From Ascaphus truei (lineage: Eukaryota > Chordata > Amphibia > Anura > Ascaphidae), in contig CM071568.1 in assembly GCA_036426205.1 (NCBI GenBank), forward strand, positions 219,649,216 through 219,713,215: a stretch of 64,000 nucleotides of DNA. The letters run 5' to 3'. Positions within the stretch are counted from its first letter, which is position 1. Each line of letters begins with the position of its first letter. The position numbers and the translations under genes were made by a program. This document shows positions 32,578 to 43,816 of this stretch, piece by piece. The notes beneath the pieces were generated by a model, which saw only the letters and a list, made by a program, of their open reading frames with translations, made no database searches and was not told the origin of the DNA.

Positions 32578-34499
32578 CTATTTATTTATTTATAAAATAT
32601 TTTACCAGGAAGTAATACATTGAGAGTTACCTCTCATTTTCAAGTATGTCCTGGGCACAGAGTTAAGACAAATAATACATGGTTACAAATACAGTTACAT
32701 AAATGAACAGGGTATTCATTATATACAAGACATTGCATGCACAGTTAAAGAAAATATATATTATGGGCGTATGAAACAGTTACAGACCAGATTAAAATAT
32801 GAGACAGCCTTAGATTTGAAAGAACTTAAACTGGTGGTGGATGTGAGAGTCTCTGGTAGGTTGCTCCAGTTTTGGGGTGCACGGTAAGAGAAGGAGGAAC
32901 GTCCGGATACTTTGTTGAGCCTTGGGACCATGAACAGCCTTTTGGAGTCTGATCTCAAGTGATAAGTGCTGTATGTAGTAGGGGTGAGAAGCTTGTTCAG
33001 ATAGCTGGGTAGCTTGCCCATAAAGAATTTAAAGGCAAAACAGGAAAGGTGAACTTTGCGCCTAGACTCTAGTGATGACCAATCTAGTTCTTTGAGCATT
33101 TCACAGTGATGTGTGTTGTAGTTGCATTGGAGAACAAAATGACAAATTGAATTGTAGAGGGTGTCAAGTTTGCTAAGGTGGGTTTGAGGTGCCGAGCCAT
33201 ATACTATGTCTCCATAGTCAATAATTGGCATTAGCATCTGCTGTGCGATACGCTTTCTGACCAGGAGACTTAGGGAGGATTTGTTCCTGTAAAGTACCCC
33301 TAGTTTGGCATAGGTCTTGGTTGTCAGGGTATCAATGTGCATTCCGAATGTTAAGTGGGAGTCAAACCATAAGCCCAGGTATTTAAAACTAATGAAAGGG
33401 GTTAGGGTGGTGTTAGCGTTGGTTCTAATCAGGAGCTCAGTCGCTGGAAGCTTTAAAAATTTAGTCTTGGTCCCAAATACTATTGTTACAGTCTTGTCAG
33501 TGTTTAAAAACAGTTTGTTTTGGGAAATCCAGTTTTCGAGTCTCAAAAAGTCAGACTGAAGTATGTGTTGAAGGTCGGAGAGGCTATGGCTGTGTGCATA
33601 TAGGATTGTGTCATCTGCATACATGTGTTTTGAAGCTCCTTACAAGCTGTGGGAAGATCATTAATGAACACTGAGAAGGGTTGGGGCCCCAGAACAGAGC
33701 CTTGCGGGACACCACAGGTGATATCCAGGGGGTTGGAGTTAGAGTCTGAGATGGACACATGTTGGGATCTTCCTGATAGGTAGGACTGAACCCAGTTTAA
33801 AGCATGCTTCCCTATTCCAGAGCTTTGGAGTTTGTTAAGCAGGATAGCATGATCAACTGTATCAAAAGCCTTTGCAAAATCTAAGAATACTGCACCAGTG
33901 AGTTGTCCCCGTTCCCTTCCACACTGGATTTCATTGCAAACTTTTAGCAGGGTAGTTACGGTGGAGAGTTTGGGATGAAAGCCAGATTGGAATTGGCTAG
34001 GGAAATTTGTCTTGGTATAGTAATCTCTTAATTGGGAGTGGACACATTTTGCCATGACTTTGGATAGAATTGGGAGAAGTGAGATTGGCCTGTAGTTTGA
34101 GACAGTGTTTTTTTCCCCACTTTTGAAGATTGGGACAACTCTGGCAGTTTTCCAAGTCTTAGGGATATGGCCTGCAGGCAGGATAGAGTTGACTATAGAA
34201 GCAATTGGTTTGGCAATGGCTGGGGCACCAAGTCGTAGGAACCTAGATTGTAGTAAGTCAGGTCCGCATTGGCTGCTTAATTTTAGTTTGAGGAGCGCTT
34301 GTTTAATCTCCTCTTCAGATACCGGGCCAAATTGAAAATTGTGGGCAGTGTTGGGAGGGGGTGGGGCTATGTGGGTACTCCCAGGATGAGATTCAGGTTT
34401 GTGGTTTGGGCTGCGTTTCGCTAATAAGTTAGTGGCACACCCCACAAAGTAATCATTGAATGCATTTGCAATGTCAGTGGGGTTCGTCAGGGACTCCAC
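32578..34499 (-). pseudogene. L2/CR1-like LINE ORF2 (reverse transcriptase) and 3' UTR, one frameshift
   Basis: Two long minus-strand frames (34499-33543 and 33624-32761) overlap and together encode most of the RT domain and the C-terminus. Motifs in order: PKTWKTARVVPIFKSG, NYRPISLLPILSKV, VFLDFAKAFDTVDH, GVPQGSVLGP, and, in the second frame, YADD, then KYLGLWFDSHLTF. The frame change lies at about 33620-33630, just before the catalytic YADD, and is the only clear lesion. The 3' UTR runs to 32578 and ends in a TAAATAAA tail. The 5' half with the endonuclease is missing; the copy is dead but young. A truncated relative is at 25050-25507. Confidence 0.9.
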
Positions 34500-34501
34500 A
34501 C

Positions 34502-34940
34502 CCCCTGAAGGAGCTCACAGACAAGAGAACAAAAGTCAGAAAAGGCACACTGAGAGAATAATATTTGTTTTATTAAAACCCTTAAGGTATAAAATATAAG
34601 ATAAATTAAAAAATATCACAATTCACAAATTATTAAACACAACACACAATAAAGTAAAGCTAATAATAATAAATTAACTAAACTAACAATTGCCCTTTTC
34701 GCACATACAGCAGCTACATACAATGGAACAGTGTATCATATGGGTCCGAACCCAGTCCACTCACTTGCAATGCGGAGACACCCTCACTCTCACGGACGCC
34801 AACTCAAAAATCTGCAGATCCATGGAACAGCCTCACGTGACCTCTACGCGTTTCGCATGTAGCGCCCCTACGTCTACTTTCGAAATATTAATTTGGAAGA
34901 CTACAAGAGGTATTTCTACTATTAGAATTATGTAATTATT
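34502..34940 (-). mobile_element. Non-autonomous element fragment with a degenerate hammerhead-like hairpin
   Basis: On the minus strand, GCGAAACGCGTAGAGGTCA (34836-34854) is an exact match to the conserved end of the hairpin family, but the upstream CTGANGAAG half is rearranged. The opposite end carries TTTTATTAAAACCC. A GC-rich passage between them is typical of these elements. Confidence 0.4.
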
Positions 34941-34956
34941 TAACTTCACTTTTTTA

Positions 34957-35026
<70 letters not shown>

Positions 35027-35040
35027 AAAAAGTGAAGTGT
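34941..35040. repeat. TA microsatellite in a perfect palindrome
   Basis: ACTTCACTTTTTTATATATT on the left and its complement on the right enclose about 60 bp of TA, making a near-perfect cruciform-capable palindrome of about 100 bp. Confidence 0.9.
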
Positions 35041-35189
35041 ATATATATATATACACACAGAGAGAGGGAGAGAGAGATATTATTATGCAATGGCAGTGAA
35101 GTGCCTTCTGCTGTGGTTGTTTGTCCTGCTGCCGTTGGAGTACAGCACTGGATATGATATTGTTGACTATCCTTGTCAAAAATTGTGAG

Positions 35190-35815
35190 AGTTACAATTA
35201 AACTGTTCTGGAAGCTTGATTATTATTCTTGAGATTATTTTTCCCAGTAATATCAATAATAATAATAACTGCTTTTATATATTCAAGTTAATATACCATA
35301 ATCACAGTAACATGTGCAGCATGAGGGCCATAGGCAGGGCACACTTTACTGAAAGTCCAGTCATTCACAGCTTGTTATTTATTAATGCCTGCCTGTTGCT
35401 TAATCGTTCTGCTTGGTCCCACTTTTCTAACTTAATTAACAAGGTATACTTTTTTACACTAAAGTGATTTTTTATTAGTGTAACTAAGCATTAAAGCATC
35501 GCTCATCGTTGCTCACTAACAGTGTACAAGTAGAAAATTATGATAGAAAATAAAGCTGCAGTACAGGTCTGGATATTTTAACCCTAAATGTAGAAAAATT
35601 GTCAGTTACAACTACAGTACCCTGTTCTGGATGCTTAATAATTATTTTTGGGATTATTTTTCACAGTAATATCAATAATAACAACTACTGCTATATATTC
35701 ACGTTGATAGACTACAAAACTACAATCCCAGTAGCATGTGCAGCATGGGGCTATTGCTCTAAGCCCACTTCACTGGAAGTCCATTCAATCACAGCAGGTT
35801 AATAATTAAAAAAAC
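35190..35815 (+). repeat. Degenerate direct duplication, about 400 bp offset
   Basis: 35200-35420 and 35605-35810 share GATTATTTTTCxCAGTAATA, TCAATAATAA and CATGTGCAGCATG in order, with many differences. The intervening sequence is AT-rich. Confidence 0.6.
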
Positions 35816-36271
35816 TATTAATAAGTAAACATTTTTTTCTTTTTAAGATATAATAGTACAGCAGCAACACATAGCCTAACCAACCCACTGCTAAACCCTG
35901 CAACAAAAGGCTTCAGCTTTAGACTGCACCTCGATTTATATTACTCCTCAGCTCCGAGGATCAAGAATTACAATTATTGATTTGAATTATTAATCTTTTG
36001 TGCATATTGTCAGTGATAGAAAAAAAATTCATATAAGGCGGATTGTCCTTTTTGAGTCTGATCAGCGGAAATCCTTGGATGGAAGGAACTGGCCGATACG
36101 AGGCAGATCAAAATCTGCAAAAAAGATTGCCCATTTCTATACATAACCCCCTCAATTCAGAAAAAGGAGGAAGATCCGGATCATGGCACCGCAGAGCTGG
36201 AAAACGCCGCTTGTGCCTCTCGCAGGCTCCGTCTCAGCCTGTCAACAAACACGCGCAGGATGACCTGTCGT

Positions 36272-36312
36272 GACCTCTACGCGTTTCGCACAACGTGCTT
36301 CGTCAGGAGGTC
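36272..36312 (-). ncRNA. Hammerhead-like hairpin, best-formed copy in tandem unit 1
   Basis: Minus strand: GACCTC, CTGACGAA, GCAC-GTT-GTGC, GAA, ACGCGT, A, GAGGTC. The outer stem is a perfect six pairs (GACCTC/GAGGTC) and the inner stem a perfect four. Core bases C3-U4-G5-A6-N7-G8-A9, G12-A13-A14, A15.1-U16.1 and H17 = A of a hammerhead can all be placed, with one extra A before stem II. Helix III would be just the self-complementary ACGCGT, which could also pair between two molecules. Confidence 0.5.
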
Positions 36313-38025
36313 TTTTTTTTATATACATTGACTGATTCTATCTGTTTTTTATTGTATTTTATGAGTTATATCGTTTAGGGTCAGATATCTCAGAGTTCAT
36401 ATTTATGGTCACTGAATCTGAGCTGTATAACAATAGAGCAGAGGTGGGGTTGGATCCTCTCAGTATTATTTGTGTATTTTTATTAATAAATGACAATTAC
36501 CTAATCCCTGGTGCGCATTTGTGCATTTTTATTTTTATTTTTATCATTAATTAAGACAGTAAGACAGTAAGACAGTAAGACAGAAGATGGTAAGACTGAA
36601 AGTATAAATGATATATGAAATTTTAAAGACTGAAGAGTTGAGATGTAGAACCAGAAAACACAATCTTGATTTTTTGTCCTTCAAAGTGCATCCAATGTTA
36701 AAGCTTTTATTTTCCTACAGCTATGGTGCACTATTTTGAGGTGTATCCCAATTTTTCAAAAACACTGATATATATAACACGCTCAATAAGGTGAAAAACA
36801 CCGCCTTTACAGAAAGAACATGTGTTATAACATGCATGTCCATCATTTGAAATTGACAGGAGAAATAAACCACTTGGCCCTCCTAGTCTGCCCATTTTCC
36901 TATCTGCTGTAAAAACTTTCACAGCCTCCTCTTCACAAGTATGGGCACAGGACTAGGCTACGTCCTGGGTCCCACCACCTCACCCCTCCACATCTACACA
37001 ACTACAGTATTAGGGGCCCAGGACATAGCATAGTCCTGGACAACCTATTTCCCCTCAGACTCACCAGTGACAAGGACATGGCTGAGTCCTGGGCCCCATC
37101 ATGGTTGGGTGAGAAGGATATGTGATTTTAGTGTGTGGGAAAAATCTCCTTTTGCCCTACTGGGGGAGGCAACTTGCACGTAGGTGGTGGGGGCTTCACT
37201 CTACAAGCTGTAGGGGCCAAACACTATTCTATGTTCCAGGAGCCGCCATATCCCCCCCCCCCCATCCACAACATTAGGTGTCCAGTACATAGCAGATTTC
37301 CTGACCCCCGATCTCCATCTCAGCCTCTCCGGGGACAAGGACATGTGTGAAGGATGAGGGATTGCAGTGTGTGGGAAATATCTCCGCTTGATCTACAGGG
37401 TGGAACCACTTGCACAGGGGGGCTCATGTATTTTAATTTTCCTTATTAGAAATTGACGGCTGATAAGAACCACTTGGCTCTCTTTGTCAGCCCGTTTTCC
37501 TATCTGCTGTAATACCTTCCCCGTCTTGCCACAAATCGTAGGGGGCCAGAATTGCAGTCTGCTATTTCCTGGGCCCCACTGTCTCCCCACCCCATCTTTA
37601 AACAAATTAAAGAGCCACAAATAAGTAGGTATACATCATTAATTCTACCAGCAGAAAGAAAAGGATGTTCAGCGCTCGTGCTGTAGGTGATAGATAATGG
37701 AAAATCCCTTAGCTGCACGTGCATGGAGCGTCTCCCCAAAAGCTCCCACCTCAAGGTGATCCCTCCTAAAAAGGGGGGAAGACTCCCTGAAAAACAGAAA
37801 TAGAAAAATACACAAATGCGCACCAGGGATTAGGTAATTGTCATTTATTAATAAAAATACACAAATAATACTGAGAGGATCCAACCCCACCTCAGCTCTA
37901 TTGTTATACAGCTCAGATTCAGTGACCATAAATATGAACTCTGAGATATCTGACCCTAAATGGTATAAAACATAAAATACAATAAAAAACAGATAGAATC
38001 AGTCAATGTATATAAAAAAAACAAA
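36313..38025. repeat. Inverted arms of the tandem unit
   Basis: About 215 bases from 36313 (TATATACATTGACTGATTC onward to ATTACCTAATCCCTGGTGCG) recur as reverse complement at 37812-38025. Spacing is about 1.3 kb. The same pair recurs in unit 2 at about 38284-38520 and 39757-39960. The arrangement resembles a foldback transposon. Confidence 0.85.
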
Positions 38026-38242
38026 AGTAACAATCCCAAAATGGTTTAAAGTAAAACCGCTATAAAGGGCTATCAAAAAACTGACAGGGGGAGACGAACA
38101 CTCACACTGAGGCAGAAATGCGGGTCCACGGTAACCGTATGAGGATCCGGATCATGGCACCGCAGAGCTGGAAAACGCCGCTTGTGCCTCTCGCAGGCTC
38201 CGTCTCAGCCTGTCAACAAACACGCGCAGGATGACCTGTCGT

Positions 38243-38283
38243 GACCTCTACGCATTTCGCACAACGTGCTTTGTCAGGAGGTC
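38243..38283 (-). ncRNA. Hammerhead-like hairpin in tandem unit 2, mutated
   Basis: Same as the unit 1 copy but the core reads CTGACAAAG (G8 changed) and the conserved end reads GAAATGCGTAG. Outer stem kept. Unlikely to be catalytic. Confidence 0.4.
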
Positions 38284-40167
38284 TTTTTTTTATATACATT
38301 GACTGATTCTATCTGTTTTTTATTGTATTTTATGAGTTATATCGTTTAGGGTCAGATATCTCAGAGTTCATATTTATGGTCACTGAATCTGAGCTGTATA
38401 ACAATAGAGCAGAGGTGGGGTTGGATCCTCTCAGTATTATTTGTGTATTTTTATTAATAAATGACAATTACCTAATCCCTGTTGCCATTTGGCATTTTTA
38501 TTTTTATTTTTATCATTAATTAGACACGTAAGACAGTAAGACAGTAAGACAGAAGATGGTAAGACGAAAGTATAAATGATATATGAAATTTAAAGACTGA
38601 AGAGTTGAGATGTAGAACCAGAAAACACAATCTTGATTTTTGTCCTTCAAAGTGCATCCAATGTTAAAGCTTTTATTTTCCTACAGCTATGGTGCACTAT
38701 TTTGAGGTGTATCCCAATTTCAAAACACTGATATATATAACACGCTCATATTGAAAAACACCGCCTTTACAGAAAGAACATGTGTTATAACATGCATGTC
38801 CATCATTTGAAATTGACAGGAGAAATAAACCACTTGGCCCTCCTAGTCTGCCCATTTTCCTACTGCTGTAAAAACTTTCACAGCCTCCTCTTCACAGTAT
38901 GGGCACAGGACTAGGCTACGTCCTGGGTCCACCACCTCACCCCTCCACATCTACACAACTACAGTATTAGGGGCCCAGGACATAGCATAGTCCTGGACAA
39001 CCTATTCCCCTCAGACTCACCAGTGACAAGGACATGGCTGAGTCCTGGCCCCATCATGGTTGGGTGGAAGGATATGTGATTTTAGTGTGTGGGAAAAATC
39101 TCCTTTTGCCCTACTGGGGGAGGCAACTTGCACGTAGGGTGGTGGGGGCTTCACTCTACAAGCTGTAGGGCCAAACACTATTCTATGTTCCAGGAGCCGC
39201 CATATCCCCCCCCCCCTCCACAACATTAGGTGTCCAGTACATAGCAGATTTCCTGACCCCCGACTCCATCTCAGCCTCTCCGGGGAACGGACATGTGTGA
39301 AGATGAGGGATTGCATTGTGTGGGAAATATCTCCGCTTGATCTCACAGGGTGGAACCACTTGCACAGGGGGGCTCATGTATTTTAATTTCCTTATTAGAA
39401 ATTGACGGCTGATAAGAACCACTTGGCTCTCTTTGTCAGCCCGTTTTCCTATCTGCTGTAATACCTTCCCCGTCTTGCCACAAATCTGTAGGGGGCCAGA
39501 ATTGCAGTCGGCTATTTCCTGGGCCCCACTGTCTCCCCACCCCATCTTTAAACAATTAAAGAGCCACAAATAGTAGGTATACATCATTATCTACCAGCAA
39601 AAGAAAAGGATGTTCAGCGCTCGTGCTGTAGGTGATAGATAATGGAAAATCCCTTAGCTGCACGTGCATGGAGCGTCTCCCCAAAGCTCCACCCTCAAGT
39701 GATCCCTCCTAAAAAGGGGGGAAGACTCCCTGAAAACAGAAATAAAAATACACAAATGCGCACCAGGATTAGGTAATTGTCATTTATTAATAAAATACAC
39801 AAATAATACTGAGAGGATCCAACCCCACCTCAGCTCTATTGTTTACAGCTCAGATTCAGTGACCATAAATATAACTCTGAGATATCTGACCCTAAATGGT
39901 ATAAACATAAAATACAATAAAAACAGATAGAATCAGTCAATGTTATAAAAAAAAAAGTAACAATCCAAAAATGGTTTAAAGTAAAACCGCTATAAAGGGC
40001 TATCAAAAAACTGACAGGGGGAGACGAACACTCACACTGAGGCAGAAATGCGGGTCCACGGTAACCGTATGAGGTCCGGATCATGGCACCGCAGAGCTGG
40101 AAAACGCCGCTTGTGCCTCTCGCAGCTCCGTCTCAGCCTGTCAACAAACACGCGCGATACCTGTCGT

Positions 40168-40206
40168 GACCTCTACGCATTTCGCACAACGTGCTTGTCA
40201 GAGGTC
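40168..40206 (-). ncRNA. Hammerhead-like hairpin in tandem unit 3, deleted
   Basis: Outer GACCTC/GAGGTC-type stem and GCAC-GTT-GTGC remain; the core has lost bases (CTGACAAG). Degenerate. Confidence 0.35.
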
Positions 40207-40560
40207 TTTTTTTTATATACATTGACTGATTCTATCTGTTTTTATTGTATTTTATGAGTTATATCGTTTAGGGTCAGATATCTCAGAGTTCATATTTATG
40301 GTCACTGAATCTGAGCTGTATAACAATAGAGCAGAGGTGGGGTTGGATCCTCTCAGTATTATTTGTGTATTTTTATTAATAAATGACAATTACCTAATCC
40401 CTGGTGCGCATTTGTGCATTTTTATTTTTATTTTTATCATTAATTCTACCATCAGGAAAATGCACGATGTGTCCTGAAAAGTACCGTTACTGTATGTCTC
40501 GTGAAAATGATCGTGTTGCCCGTAAAATTGTGGCTACATTGCAGAATGGTCCTTCAGTGG

Positions 40561-40604
40561 CAGTATCCCTGAGGAAGTGAATCTTTTCACGAAACGCATA
40601 GGGC
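40561..40604 (+). ncRNA. Hammerhead-like hairpin, GTGAA stem
   Basis: ATCC, CTGAGGAA, GTGAA-TCTT-TTCAC, GAA, ACGCAT, A, GGG. The inner stem differs completely in sequence from other copies but pairs over five bases. N7 is G. The outer stem is short (two to three pairs). Good example of covariation. Confidence 0.5.
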
Positions 40605-42000
40605 TTTTTGAACACCTGCAGCCACCATACCAAACTCCCCACCTATGGCAAGTTGCCAGTACTTCATGGAACCGGGCAAAGGGCTTCATGGTATGCCATG
40701 GGCATGCGCGGACTGTGCACCTGTCCCGCTTAGCATACCTAACCAAGCCCACTTTCCCGATGACATCTTGTCTCCCTTCCCCCGGACACCTGGCCATATG
40801 CTAGGGGAAAGCTGTTTCCTTCTACCCCTCCCCACTTAACACTTTAGAATGGGGTTCCTTTGCTAACTCCGGACTGGTGCAGACATCCAGGCACTGTACA
40901 AGCAGGATGTCTTAGAAGTTCAGGTTAAGTTATACATGACTCACTTGCAGGGATGTCCTGCTATATCGAATACAAATTTATTTTCATTATGTCCTACAAT
41001 ATAGCTTTTGATGACTGTACTTGTGAATCAAGGTTTTCCGCTACTCCGCCCGCCTGAATACAAATTAATTGGCTCTTAATACCCTTAAAAGAGGGGAACT
41101 TTAATTCATGACTTTTTATGACAGGTTATAAAAAGCAAAATATAGCCATTTGAATGATTACCCCCCAGGCGTACGCACAGCAAAATTCACAGCGCTAGGA
41201 CTTTCCTAGCCAAAGTTAGCTTACCGCTTATGTGCTATGCGCGAGGCTGCTGGCATTTAAAATCCTTTTTCCTTTCTGCGGTCTGCGGGGAAACACTGTT
41301 ACAATGTTCATAATTGACACATCACTTTTTACAACACTTACACAGTTTCACTCAGGGTATTGATGTGGTTCCCTTATACGTAGCGGGACAAACACGGACA
41401 CTTATAATACATTTACATGGTTGTAGCCATTACTGGGCTGCAGAGCTGACACTCCACATTTTCCCAATATGTCTCAGGGGCACCCAGCCAGGCAGAATAC
41501 CTTTATTTACTGGCCTGGGTACCCCCTCACTGTCACAGTAATGTATTTTATTTGGTGCTTGGTTTTGTATTGGTAGATTGCCCGTTGCTTGCTGTAGTGG
41601 CAACGAATGGCCATATTATGGCCATGGTTTAACACTGTGCCAATCAATAAATATCAGGGTGTAGGGGTAGTTGCCCCAGGGATGGTGGTTAGACATCCCA
41701 GGTGGGTAGCAGGGGAAGGTGGGGTTGACCCCTTAATACTATAGCGGTTACTAAACGTTAAGGTGATTAAGGGGTTTGTGGCTATTAGTCTGTTTTTTGA
41801 TAGTAATGCTGCTGCCCACGGAGGACATGGATGCGGTAGTAACTGCTAAGGTAATGATCGGGTTAACTCCTCCTGCAACTCTTCCGCAAGGCCTAAACAC
41901 CCACCACGGGCAAAATACCACCTTCACCCACCCCCGCATCCCACAATAAACTGGGCACTAGAATATAACCCTTAATTTCCTTAGCGATTTGCCACTAAGG
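40605..42000. other. No gene seen; downstream part of a hairpin-bearing element then unique DNA
   Basis: Sequence after the hairpin (ACCTGCAGCCACCATACC...) resembles that after the copy at 60994 (TTTGCAGCCACCATAGAGG), marking a shared element. From 41200 to 42000 there is no recognisable repeat or gene. Confidence 0.35.
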
Positions 42001-42008
42001 TCATGAAC

Positions 42009-42130
42009 CTGCCTGTAAATGTATTTTTATTGCATTGGATTGAAGCCGGGTGTCTATGGAGCTGGTATTAATGCACATCAGCTCCAGAGACTCCCAGCTT
42101 CAATCTGATGCAGTAAAAATATATATTTTT
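42009..42130. repeat. Palindromic short element around GGAGCTG
   Basis: ATTGAAGC-GGGTGTCTATGGAGCTG on the left pairs with CAGCTCCAGAGACTCCCAGC TTCAAT on the right, and flanking TATTTTTATTGCAT/ATGCAGTAAAAATA extends the inverted repeat. Hairpin MITE of unknown family. Confidence 0.6.
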
Positions 42131-42950
42131 GTTTTCTAAGTCCTACGCAAATCCCATCTCACCACCCTCGGGGTGGCAAGATGAAATTTGCGAGTAGCTC
42201 GCTAGGTGAGAGCCTCAATGTTCTGAATAGGGTGATTTTCTCAAAAACGGGAGTTGGAGCTGTTTTTCAGCTCCTGTTTGATGTGTTTGTACAGGAACGC
42301 TACCGCTCAGGGAGATGCACTTCCCGTACGAGTTTGGCAGGTCATCTGAGCTTTCTGAATAGCTACCTTGTCAAATCATACGGGAACTGCTCAAAAAGCT
42401 TGGAATTCGTTTTTGAAGAATAGACTCCAAAGGGTGTGTTAATGACGATCCCCCTCCAGACAGACTCCAGAAGTGACATGTCCTCCTGGAACACAGATGT
42501 GTTAGCCAGTACTACAGAGGAGAAGACTGATGTGCTTTATAACCAAGTATTTAATATGAGAGTCCATATATTCACTTTTTATCCAAATATTTTTGTGAAT
42601 AAAACTGTCTTTGTGCTCTTCTAGTGATATTTGGAATACAAGTGTTGGAAAATTCTCTTTTTAGGTGCAGCACTAGGTAGGATAATTTCATCCCTACATT
42701 TTTTTTTCTTATTTTGAAGACTTAAAACTTTTTAAAAGGCTAATGTTCTGATGGTTTTATGATTTGCCCCAACATTTTGGATTTATTTTTAACTAATGAT
42801 TATTTGGACTTTATATATCCCTATTAACTAGGTTTGAGCGCAATTTGGATATTGTTTGATTATGTTTTTATTTTTGAGTCTGGGATAATAGACAAAATGC
42901 GCTGATTGGCTGTAGGTGCTTGATATGGTCAAACTGAATGAGAAGGTGTT
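42131..42950. other. No gene seen
   Basis: Unremarkable sequence. An 80-residue plus-strand frame at 42181-42423 has no family features that I recognise. Confidence 0.35.
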
Positions 42951-42954
42951 TTAC

Positions 42955-43130
42955 AGTTTGAATGGGACTGCCAGGGACCCCCATTGTGTTAATCCGATGG
43001 GCCATTAGTCTGTTTGCAGAAATGTCACAGAAATGTTGCAGCATAACTGGGAGATTGCCCCAGATTTTCCCAGGCAAGTGTTCGGATACTCGTGGCTGCA
43101 TCAGTATGAGCCAAGCTCCAGTCGATACTC
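42955..43130. repeat. Fragment related to the interior of the 31.3 kb MITE
   Basis: GGGACTGCCAGGGACCCCCA and TTAATCCGATGGGCCATTAG correspond to the interior of 31335-31690. Termini are absent here. Confidence 0.6.
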
Positions 43131-43417
43131 TCACAATTCTATATACAGTGTACACTATTACTGTTCTGGGTTGATCCTGCTCTTTCTGGACTTTGGAGGA
43201 GATTTAAATTAAAAGCAAGTCAGAAACACTTATTACAGATGGAAAATATATAATGTTCATGTACATATAAATGAAAGATGAACATTTGATACTCACTGTT
43301 TTCACACTGCCACCTCTCTGTTACATTCAACATATTGGTTAAGATTATGTGAAATATCATGAAACTTCCTGTTAAAAAATTCAATATGTTAGAGCGTAGT
43401 TTAGAAGAATATAAATA

Positions 43418-43814
43418 CTGCACCGACACACTTTATTCGAGCAAATACCCAGTATGTACCTGGCAGATACCTGGAATGCGCCGCTCCTCACCTCTGACAA
43501 GCCCCGTTGCGTTTGCCTTCCCAGCCTGGGTTCATGCCTGGCTGATGGGCGGCTGATCTGTTAAAGGATAATGATTAGGATTTAATAGGCTGCAATGCTT
43601 CGCGTGTCTACCAGATGGCATAAATTCATGAATTGTAATGCAGTATATATATTTATACTGTGCAGTATTGCAGCCAGCGGGAATAAAATGCTTCAATCCC
43701 TGCTTGGAAAATACCTCAATGCACTCGGGCAGAAAACAGTCACAAACCTCAATACACCCGGGTATACCCGAATTCGTGGGACTAGCCGAGCTCGAATAAA
43801 GTGTGTCGCCAGTG
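43418..43814. mobile_element. MITE with TA duplication, CGACACACTTTATTCGAGC termini
   Basis: TA at 43416-43417 and 43815-43816 flank inverted ends sharing a perfect CGACACACTTTATTCGAGC. Length 397 bp; non-coding. It belongs with 20355-20714 on terminal sequence. Confidence 0.85.
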
Positions 43815-43816
43815 TA

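Larger units (their letters stand above)
36173..40440. repeat. Tandem array of a 1.95 kb unit (about 2.2 copies)
   Basis: TCATGGCACCGCAGAGCTGG begins units at 36181, 38152 and 40081 (lengths 1971 and 1929 bp; the third ends near 40440). Each full unit has: a GC-rich block, a hammerhead-like hairpin, an AT-rich left arm (36313-36540), a middle with two diverged copies of a GAAATTGAC...CTATCTGCTGTAA block, and a right arm (37812-38025) that is the inverted complement of the left. The second unit differs from the first by many single-base deletions. The frames in the unit have no recognisable product. Confidence 0.9.

Noticed and set aside
36043..40257. Frames of 70-134 codons in the tandem unit
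   Set aside because: They differ between units because of single-base deletions and show no protein features.
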